Origin: Solen grandis
Lineage: Eukaryota > Mollusca > Bivalvia > Adapedonta > Solenidae
Reading direction: 5' to 3'
DNA length: 64,000 nt
NCBI GenBank assembly: GCA_021229015.1
Contig: CM037782.1
Span: 60,667,293 to 60,731,292, forward strand
Position numbers and translations under genes: made by a program. This document shows, in pieces, positions 48,701-60,040 of this stretch (position 1 is its first letter; every line of letters begins with the position of its first letter). The notes beneath the pieces were generated by a model, which was not told where the DNA came from, searched no databases, and saw only the letters and a program-made list of their open reading frames with translations.

Positions 48701-51700
48701 CATCAAACCACTTACAAACAACCATTCTTCTAAGTATTTGAGTACGTACGTATATTGAAATGATCTGCCACCCAAAGAGTGAGATTTAGTCGTGGGGCTT
48801 TATTTTGCATCAATATCTACAAATTGCAAATTCATCTGAGAGCTCTTATCGGTAAAAAAGGGAATGATCACAAAGACCTCTTTGCACTCCCATTTCAGAT
48901 TAAAATATTACATACTTACAATGAATTGATTTGAATGCACTTCTAGGAAGCCATAAAAATAATTGCACCTCGGTATGAGAGCACTAAATGTGGATTAATC
49001 CACAGAGGTAATTTTTAGTGTAACGATGCGGCACATATAGTGTAGTCTGACCCAGGTGTCAGATCTTTCATACACAGAAATCAACACAAGAGGTTTTACT
49101 GCGCATGCCCAAGGGCAGTGTGCTGGTTTAACTAAAATGTTTCTTGCGGTTTACGCAGGCACTAAAATATACTTGCAGCTAACTGAGTGTTTCTTTGAAA
49201 TTCTGCAGAGATCATGAAGAAGCTTTGTGGCCAATCAGAGTTGCTCATTTCAACATTCAATGTGATCAAGCATTTCTCATACTCAAGTATTGATCTTTGA
49301 TGTTTGTATATAAAGCCTTTAGATTTTTGTTTAGAAAATATATATACCCTGCATATTTTCTTATAAAACTAAATTAAAAAAAAATATACCCCTCTCAATA
49401 ACTGATGCGAGGATTGAGCAAATTCAATATTAAGTTGAATTTAAAAATGCGATAACCAATCTTTGTAAGAAAATATTCACATATACGGATATTAAGATAT
49501 CCATATTTAAAATTCAATATCAATAGGTGTTTTGTACATCTATAAAATATCATATTTAAGAATGAAAATGCTATTGGTCTTGCATTAAAATACCTTAAAA
49601 TCACAACCATTTAAATATCTTACTTCGAAGAATTTGGTCAAACTTCTTTTACAAAAATGTTTTTCAACAGTGTTGCTAGATAGAGATAATGCCTTAAAGA
49701 AATAGAAACCACCAAACCACAACCCACCATTCAGATTAGAAAACAATGTAGGTGGGAATATACCGGTCAAATCAACATACACCTTGTATAAATCTCTGAT
49801 TTAAATTGACCAATCAGTGACTGGGGAAAGATCTCATATGTATGCTTATGACAATGACAATCATATATTACATAATATATTCAAAATCAAGAGTACCCGT
49901 TGTAAGCATTTTCTAAATTATAAATTATATTAAATTAATGGTTAAAATAACAGGTGTTGATTCTTACCTTGACATATTCTGTTTCCTCGTGCCATTTTGA
50001 CAGTGCTATTCCGGTCAGTGCGCACACAAGAACGCTTACGATAATTGTCTTAATAGGATGGGTGGCCACAAATTTACCGATTCTGAAAAAAATACAGATT
50101 TTTTTATGTATATATTCAATTCATTTTCCTTGAGTATAACTTTCGGCAGGAGTTTATGTTTTTTTCTTTTTTTGTTTTTTTGGTGGGGATGTTGTTTTTG
50201 TTGTTGTTGTTGTTTTTTTTTGGGGGGGGGGGGATTTGGAAACTTAAGGACATCAGTTTTATCAACATGCTGATTTTCTCTTAGTGATTATATATGGATT
50301 TGATTGTCTAATTCTGCTTAATATCTTGTAGTGGTGGTTCAAATATTTTCCCGCTACACAAATAAAGTCAAGAGCTCTTTTGATACCTACTCGAAGTAAA
50401 ATCTTTGATGAAGAAGGAGAACAGAAGATGGTGAAAAAGAAAGGGGGGGGGGGAGAAGAGGAGAAGGAAGAAAAAGAGGAAGAGGAAGAAAAAAGGAGGG
50501 GAATGATTCATGCACTTATATACATACAGTGTTTTGTCTACAGTTTTGACACAGCAAGACATTCACAATTAGTTTTAAAAGTCCACTGAGTCATTCAAAA
50601 TAGAAATGAGAAAGTTTTCATTTATTTCATTTATTAAACTGCACGACGATTTACCTGTTCATAAATCGCAGCGCGTATATATAGTTCTTTAAATTGCATC
50701 TGATATTTTAAAGATTATTACCAAACTTGTCAAAAACACAAATAATAACGACGAGTATAAAACCTGTTTCAAAGGTGTCGTCGAAACATTGAAGTTTATT
50801 ACTATTAATATAATCTACTCATTATTAAATTGTGATCATGGTCCATCAAGTGAGCATGGGTTTTTAATGGTTAAATGTAAGCCTTTATAGACTTTGAGAA
50901 AAAAAATCCAAGTCAATTGATGCTTGCATCTGTACTGAAGTCTATTTAAGCGTTTGAAGGACCATGAATATAATTTAATGATGGGTGGAAGACTCTAAAT
51001 CGCTTTTTTCATGTTTTTTTTTCTAGAATAATTTCAGAAACGTTTGGTGAATTTCTTGCTGTTATTGTGTTGTAAGTTTACCGTCAATGAGTTATCTAGT
51101 TAATTACGGGTAGAGAGAGACCCTGTGTGCATAGATGCACCCGGGTAGAACCACCGACCTACCGCAAGATAATTTCTTGTGAAAAAGAACAGTTTTATAT
51201 TCACGGATTCACACACAAAGATGTATTGCCTTTGATATGTTCCCTTCTTGACAACCTGTACTATAAACAATGACATTTTTATACTAAGCATTTTACTGGC
51301 TTAATAACCGTTTCTTGAATAGTAAGTTATGGCTTAACCACAACTTAGGTAAAAAGCAATTTACAAACATTTTCTGAAGAAAATTCTCAATAAAATCTGC
51401 TTAGAAATGTCGAACTGTGTGTCTTACTCAGTTTCTGCTTTGCTCTGACAATCTTACGGAAGAGAGATGTTACACCTTTTGTTCAACTGCCTCAGTAATT
51501 TCGCTAATCTGGTTTTCATTTTTTCTGCATCAAAGAGAACAGGTATGTTACAGCCTTATTTATTTTGTGATTGACTCACAAATGACAATCTGTATGATAC
51601 TATTGTATACAGGTGAAAATTTAATCAGCTTTCATCAGCAATCTAATTGATTCAGACAAATTTGCATATCATTCCCTTGATCTGAACGAAATGAATTCAA

Positions 51701-54700
51701 TTCATGGCTGAATGTGAAATTAAATTTTAAGAATTAACCTTCCTTAAGTATATTATTATCAATGTGAATTAAATCAATCAATCAAGATAGATATATAATA
51801 AGAGGACGAAGTGTAAATTTTACTGCAAACTTTTAAATCCCTGTGGCTGAATGGCACATGATATGTTGGTATAATTTCAATCAGAGCTTAAAAATATACA
51901 TACAGATTTCATAACAAATGTAATTATGATTTATTTTTGTCTGTGTCATCAACAAGAATCGAATAATAAACATTTGTCACTTTTTTTCTATTCTCTTCTA
52001 TAAAACAAAATATTATAAAACACTATTTCCGAAGAAATTATAAACAAGAAATAAACGATGGGAAAAAAAAGAGTATAGGTGTGGGTGCCCGCGGGTTGAG
52101 TAAAAAAGTTGCCGGTACCTGGGTATAAAATTAGTGCCCGTTACCCGATGATGGCTTTTGCTATCATGGTACCTCATGATCTCTTTGAATTTATAACACA
52201 TACATACGCCAATAGCTAATTCGTACTGATATCCTGTAACAGAATTCTACACTCTGTCAAGGATTATCACCAAATGATTCAAGATGGACATATTTCTTGG
52301 GTGTTCAAAGTCCGTATCGTACTGAAATGTGTTTAAAACAATGGCTTCAATGCTGATTATGTGTTTTTATGCAATGACTATAATTCTGTATGGGTACCCG
52401 GATACCCGCGGGTAATAGTATAACTAATAACCGGGTAAAAATGAATTCGTCTCAGCCCTATATAGATGGTCACATTGATCTCTCATCTTTTCTGCTTTTC
52501 AGAAGAAGAAAAAAGAGATAAGTCTTGATTCATTCACATTCATGGACATGAATACGTGTTCCTGTAAAATCATTTTCACTTTTTATGTTATTTTTACACA
52601 TACAGATATGTACAGCATATGCATGGTATTATATAGTTCCTGTCCAACATATACGAGTATCAGTTTGTACAATTTATAGATCTAGCAAAGATTACGCGTA
52701 TGTTTTAACCTTTTAATAAATTATTAGACTTAGCATTATACATTTTTCAATTCTGCAGTTAACGAGCACATATCTCTAAGATAAAGATCAGGAATGTTCA
52801 ACAATTATAATATTATCTGGCCTAGAGTTTTTGACTTCACTCTTTTCAATCGTATGGCGATATGGCTAAATGGCGGGTTTGAAAGGAAAATGAAAATGAG
52901 CGGGAGAAACAGAAGGAGAAATAAGACGAAGAAGAAGAGAAAGAGAAACTTACCAGGAAATATCCGACGGATGGGCTAGTAGAGAGAGAGAGACAGCAGG
53001 GGGGGGGGGGGGGTATTTACCACGCTATATCCGATGGGAGAGAGAGAGAGAGAGAGAGAGAAGAAAGAGAGATTTCTATCTCCCAAATGAGTTATCATCA
53101 GATGAAAAATATTTTTCTAATGAAGCACGACTTTTTACAATGTACTCGAGCTCTACACTTGTGTGGGTAAAGATCAGCTCGAAATCAATATGACAAGTGC
53201 ATACATTGACAGAGTCTATATTAATATCCCCTAATCATTATAAGTACCTTTAATTACATCTGTTTTCGCAAGATACACACGTAAACAAGTGTAGAGAAGG
53301 TTCAAGTGCATATGCACCAGAGGTTAGCCCTCGGGTTGCCATGACACCGGGAAACTGCCGGCTGGGTCACTCGGAACACTTCAGTACATGCCACTAAAGA
53401 TGTACGCAAGGATCAGATAATTATACCGTGCTGTTCCGTTGCGGTCATGATACGGTAGCGCAGTTGTGTCATGTAAATTAAGTGACAGGAAAGGTCATTC
53501 GGGACATGGTCTTCTTTCAATTTTTATGACTTGCACTTTTAAATTTTAAAATAACGCAAAGGAAAGTCAGTATTTTCATATATCTAGAGAGAGAGAGAGA
53601 AAGACAGAGAGAGGTGAGGGGTGTTTATATTTAAGGTGGTAAGAGGTTGAGATGATACGGCTAAGTCCTAGTGTTGCAAATTGCGCATTACGATGGGACA
53701 ATAATATCTCGTGTGCATCACGTGAACAGTCTTCATAATCTACAGGCTGAACATCACGACAGGTAAACTTTTTACAAGAGCCTATCAATATACGTGCTGT
53801 GAGTGATTATAACACGTAAATCTTTTTCATCGCTCTGTAAAAAACCGAAATGTCAATAACTGTTAAGCGCATTGGGATAAAAAGCCAGTTTGTACCTCAA
53901 ATACGTTATTTATTAAATATCAAACGACAGTGAAAATGCCATATGTTATTTTATATCAGATTGTTCCGCTTGGATTGAAACATTTCAAATAGCTACCAGG
54001 TGTAAAGTCTCTCAATGGCTACAAGCAGTACCATACAGGGGAATGGGTATTACCAAAGTGTACGTGTGTAAATCTTTACTATATTATATTTGTATTTTCT
54101 GATTGAAAACAGATACTTCTTTCATTTTCACCGCCCAAAGAACATCAGAATCAATTTTAAAGGTAATTGACTGTAGTATTCTAATGGAATATTTATTGGA
54201 CATTTTCAAGAAAAAGTAATAACTATGAAGTCTTCTTATTTGCTAGTGAAACCTGCAATGATACACTCCTCATAATAAAAAAACAACAACAAAAAAACAT
54301 GACGTTTGCAAATATACTTGAAAGGAAATTAGAGAAAACATAATTTAAACATAATAAATACAAACTTACGCGAAGGCGTTTATATATATTAAACTTGTCT
54401 TTTTCAACTAGCCAAGGTGTTAAAATATATTTGAACTTGTCATTTTCAACTTAAATTATATTACTGAACGTGAATGAAGCAGTCAAGGGAGATTTTGTAA
54501 TTGACTAAAATATATTTTTTTAACTTTCAACTATCTACGATATATATGAGCGCTATTAAATAAGTACTACACAAACTGAAATCACAACTCAACAGCATAT
54601 TGACAATGCACTTACAACACAATAAAACATGTCTAAATTGAAAATTATTTTCCAACTAATGTAAGATTTATATATAATAATACATTTTGCAAGATGAGGT

Positions 54701-57700
54701 CTCTGAAGAATAAGGATCTACGCCAGGAACCGGGAGCATTTCAAATCCTGGCCCCTTCGAAATCTATGTCAACTAGCGGCAAAATTTCAAATCCTAGCCC
54801 CTTGGAAACCTCTCAACTAGCGGCAACATTTCAAATACGGACACCTTGGAAACCTATGCCAATAAGCGGCAAAATTTCAAATCTTGACCCTTTGGAAACC
54901 TATGACAGGAAGCGACGGCATTTCAAATACGGACACCTTGGAAACCTATGCCAATAAGCGGCAAAATTTCAAATCTTGACCCTTTGGAAACCTATGCTAA
55001 GAAGCGGCAACATTTCAAATACGGTTACGGGAAACGCATAATACCGCCCCTTTGAAAAGAAACCGAAGCGCGGCGAACGCTGGCATTTTGCTTTTAAGCA
55101 TCCTTCCCCCTTTACCTTTTTATCCTTTCTGTTTATTTTGATGGATCGACACCGTCAAGTATGATTTATTTATTACTCATCGCTAATTGGTCTTAATTAT
55201 CCCCTGCAGTTTTGCGTGTATCGAGATGTGGTGTCAGTCAAATGTGCTACTTTTTTTATTATTTTTTTTTTTACATTTTTTGCGCACTGTTGCATGTTTG
55301 TGATAGATAGAGTGATGAACGATTAAAAGTTCAAAAATTGCGTTTATAAAGTAAATGGAATGTTAACAACATCAAAACTTTAACGTCAATATATTACTAG
55401 TAGATTAATCACATACACACACAAAAAAATCAGTTTATTGATGATTAAGTTGTTTTATATGGTAAGATAAGAGAATGTTAACTTTGTGACTTGTGCATTA
55501 CAAACATTTTCAATTTGAAAATATATATGATATTAATATCATAAAATGGGTGTCCGATCCTACCCTCACCAATTACATTTACCGTAAATTTTACACTGGT
55601 ATAAAAAAATACAACAGTAAAGTATCATACATATGCAAATTGCCAATAAATTTTCGATCGCAATCATTTTTTATTCTCGATTTTTATCGTACATAGCGAT
55701 ACTTCAGCAGAAGGCGGGGCTTATGTTAGAGCAGGTAAATAAAATGGCAATGGCTACTGACTGCCCTATCTGTCCGTACTACAACAAGACTACAGCAATA
55801 CTAACTGCTTATAGTACTACCGTTCTTACTGCTGCTACCATTACTGACAATAATAATGAATCATATTGAAGCCAAGTGAAATAGAAAAAGAAAAGGAAAA
55901 TAGAACTGTAAGATGATGACGAAGAGAAGAAGATGAAGAAGAAGAGAGTTACAGGAAGCCGCTGTTGATGCTGACAACGTGTTGTATAACATATTATTGT
56001 TACGATCATTCAGAATTTTGCATCATATTTATAACAAATATATTTAAAAATTTAATCACTGAGTCCCTATACCGATCCGATTACAAAAAAAAAATGTAGA
56101 TGTTGAAACAAGGACAGTAACGCCATCTTCTTCAGCTGTAGATGTCTCCGTGTACACCAAAACCTAAGCTGCATTCGTTAAATTTTAACACGATAATCTC
56201 AATGGTATTTATATGTATTCGCACGTGCTTTACACGCTGTAGAGTGCACGAGAACATGTTAACTGCGAAGAATTTTTGTGAATGAACTCAACAGATCTTG
56301 TTAAAACTTGTGTACTAATCAATAATATTGACATTTAAAAACCGAGAAAAAAAGATACGGCAAGTGTGACGTTTGTCTATTGAACTTAATAAAAAAATGA
56401 AGGGAAAAAAAGGAGGCATCGGCTATAGGCTCTTTTGAAAATCTATTTCAGACATCAATTTATCCTCAGACAGAAAATATGGACATTCTTATGATAGTAT
56501 AAATAGACCAAAAGTGCAGTAAGGAAATACTTGAAACAGAACTACCCTTTCTAAGAGTGATTCAAATGATAGGATTTCCAATAAGTTGCCGTCATGTCGT
56601 CGTCACTAATCAATATAACTGGAGACCCATCCTGTCGTGATTTGATTTGGAAATATTTGTAAATTGGTTTTTGAAATCAATGTAAGTTTGTTTGCTGGGA
56701 TATAACGTCACATCAACAGAATTTCAGTCCTTTTGAATACTTATCTATGCACGTAACAGATATAGAGTTGCCTCACTCCCATATGCCAATCAACATGATG
56801 CCACACCCAGTCACATAACCCCGGGTTCTTGGGCTTCCCTTATAATATTTTATGATGATCACCAAGATAGGAAGATATACATACTATCAATATTTTAACA
56901 ACTTAAGTGTCGTGATCGTGGTTCAAACCCTGGACCTCCCGGTCATAGAACGAAAGCAAAAAGTATCTGGCACGATCAACCAGCGGTATATATACTTGTT
57001 TAAATATGGTTATATATCTTTCGTAATGTACTTTAAGCCTAACCCTTTTGACAATTGTATTACATAGTGTATTAACACTTTCCCTTATATAGACTCATTT
57101 TGACGCACTCAATAGGTACCACATAAAGCCTGATCTGCAGAAAACCACAGTTAAATCTTACCAAATTTAATTACAAAATCCTCATTTCCAGACCACTGAG
57201 GAGCAGCGAACAGCATAAAACCTGATCAGCCTGCTGGTTTTATGTTGTTCGCATAGGTCTTTTCATGGTGTCCTCTATGAGGGAAAGGGTTAATGTATAT
57301 TGTTATTAGTTTGACAACTAGATATGTCTAAACGGATGTAGTCATTTTTCTTTATACTATATCTCTAATATTGAAAAGAAAAAAAAAACAACAGAATTGC
57401 ACACAGAAGAAAGAAATGCGTGTTAGATTTTAAGATTAACACGTGTTAGATATTAAGATATTAACATGCCCTCGGTAATTTTCTCAGCATTTCAAATTAC
57501 ACATTCTGTGTGGGTGAAGTTGGAATATCAGTCCCATCCTTAAAGTCCATTGCACCCAGATTTTGAGACTTTTCGATTTATTATACTAAGATACGCCGCT
57601 ACGCAGACTCCCCCCTCCCCCATCTCCGAGTATGGGTCACCCGTCAAACCAACCTTTATTATCTTTAAAGGTCCAATTTACTTTAATTATGAAAATTTAA

Positions 57701-59964
57701 TTCTATTCGCTCTCTCCTTCAAAGTCAAGAAAAATACAGTTTCAATAAAACCTGTCTACGCTTCGATGGTTTAGTACACAGGTAAGTACCAAGTTGACTT
57801 ATACTGGCGAGAATGAAACGCAGACATGCATTCGGGTATTTAACATATTCTGTCACAAAGGGTTACAAAAAAGTTACCATCCTTTGAAATGCGGTGACAT
57901 CATACATAATAGAAATAATTCCCTTGTAAGTGAGTCATATAATATGTTGCTTGTTTGATCTTAACATATTTGCTTTCCCAGTTAACATAACTCGCATGTG
58001 AATTTATTTTTCAGACTCCTGTGTTTATATATTTTTATTTTTTCTAGTGGTTATATATTGTCAAATGATCAATACCTGTAATAAATGTTTCATTTTAAAG
58101 CGATGAACCTTTCGAGTGTTTACAGATGTATTTGAATTGACATCCGGGCTATCCAATAGCTACTCTAAGATAACAGGTAGTCAATGGTTGACATGACTTA
58201 CACAAAAGAATACATGGTTTTGTTTATATCTATGTTTATCATAATCAATTTAGTCTTAAGAGTCATGGATTTATAACATTTTCTATCCTAGAATCCACAG
58301 ATTACTCAGAGCTGACTTAAAGGCACTGTACTAACAAAAACAAGCAGTTTCTCCGAACATCAACGTGATCTGCCGATCAGAAAGGTTTGGTTCCCTTCTT
58401 CTAAGCAGCTGGCAAAGTACAGATGCATTCTTGGGGGCAGATCACAGGCCTCCGAGGCACTTACGTCGCACTATACCCCTGTAACAAGTCCAGGGCGTGA
58501 TGTTTCACGGATCAATATTCGAGTTCTGAGGGGCAATATCATTACAAAAGTTCACCCCGTTCATTTGAAACAACCCTTTTTTCTTACTTAGCAATTTCTT
58601 TATATGCTCCGGGGATCACGCGGTAAATGCAATAAAACATAAAGGGTCCTGGATTTTCTTTCGACACATGAATTAGAAGGGTGTTCCGCTCAATTGTTCT
58701 ACATTTCTTTGATATTGAAATAAAAATCCGATGCTCCTCGTTGGATTTAGTTTATGTTAAGCAAATATTGCCTTTAAGACGTGCCCTCTCAATTCTTTGT
58801 ATATGGTTAGCCCATCGACCGCAAGTATAATGCAATTGTATGACAAGTACACATGCTATTCACGGCTTCAGTAATTGCAACATGATTACTAGTTTACCAA
58901 TAGCTCTTTGAGTCCTACCATTAATACGTTGCAGCCCAAATATCATCCTGCACTTAGAAATGATCTACATGTATAGCCATGTAATCATCCAAGAGTAGAA
59001 CAGAACAGAACATATATGTTATGAAAACTTATCAACGTATAAACATACCAAAAGCGCAGTAATTAGACTCATAATTTCATTCATATATAAAACTCTAAAG
59101 ACACAAAATGCTGGCCGTTTAATACAGGTGACCGTTAATACAGGTGACCGTTAATACAGGTTCGACTTTAGCTCAACTGGGTTCGGGAATTAGCCCCCAA
59201 AGAAGAGTAAAAAAGAACATTATCACTCATTGTACGTATATATAAAGATGCTATGCAATCATTCAATCATTCAATCAATCGGAATATAAAATTCTAATTA
59301 TTTAAGTACAGTTTAATGTATCTTAAATTGATATATATATCAATGCGAGAAGCGGTATAATCAAGCCATTATTACAATTGTTCTGTTCTCTACCTTAAAA
59401 TTTAAAAAAAATACAGAAATAAAATGACGACAAAATTAAATGTCAAATAAATAAAAAAAAAATGAAATAGAAAATAATTTTGGTAACCTTTTTGGGTTCA
59501 ATTAGATTTTATTTCTATAATTCATGACGAAACTAATTTGTCTTATTATATTTACATAAATCGAGTCTCTTCACAACCGCATATTAGGAGACTTTGGAAT
59601 ACTTCTAATATCGACACTAAACCTATATGTATCTGCTCAATGTATATCAATTATTTTCCATTGTCAAACCCCACCTTGAATCGAATTTCCCTTTACAGTC
59701 GATACAACGTTATTTGGACAGCCATGTACATGAATGGGTGTTAGCCTGTAGTGTACATAAAGCATAAAGGACATTAACTATTTAAACATCAACGTATGTC
59801 GATGCATTAATGTTTTCTACATTATTTACCAGTGTATGGTCGAATCTTTTGTGCTGATGTAAAGACAATGTTCTTAGTGGACGGAAATGACACTTATCTT
59901 ATAGTTCAGTACAAATCAATTATGAGTCCGTCTGTCTGAGTGTATTATCTTTCTCTCTGTTTTC

Positions 59965-60040
<76 letters not shown>

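Larger units (their letters stand above)
45169..49967 (-). other. PTCHD intron 2, main part
   Basis: With the MITE above, intron 2 is about 5 kb, GT-AG. It holds TGAA and TTTG microsatellites and a hairpin MITE. ORFs reach only 78 codons and lack domains. Confidence 0.8.

Noticed and set aside
54694..54957. 87-codon ORF with repeated SGKISN/LETS peptide motif
   Set aside because: The peptide repeat follows from the minisatellite; unit lengths vary (44-46 bp) so the frame is not conserved across the array.
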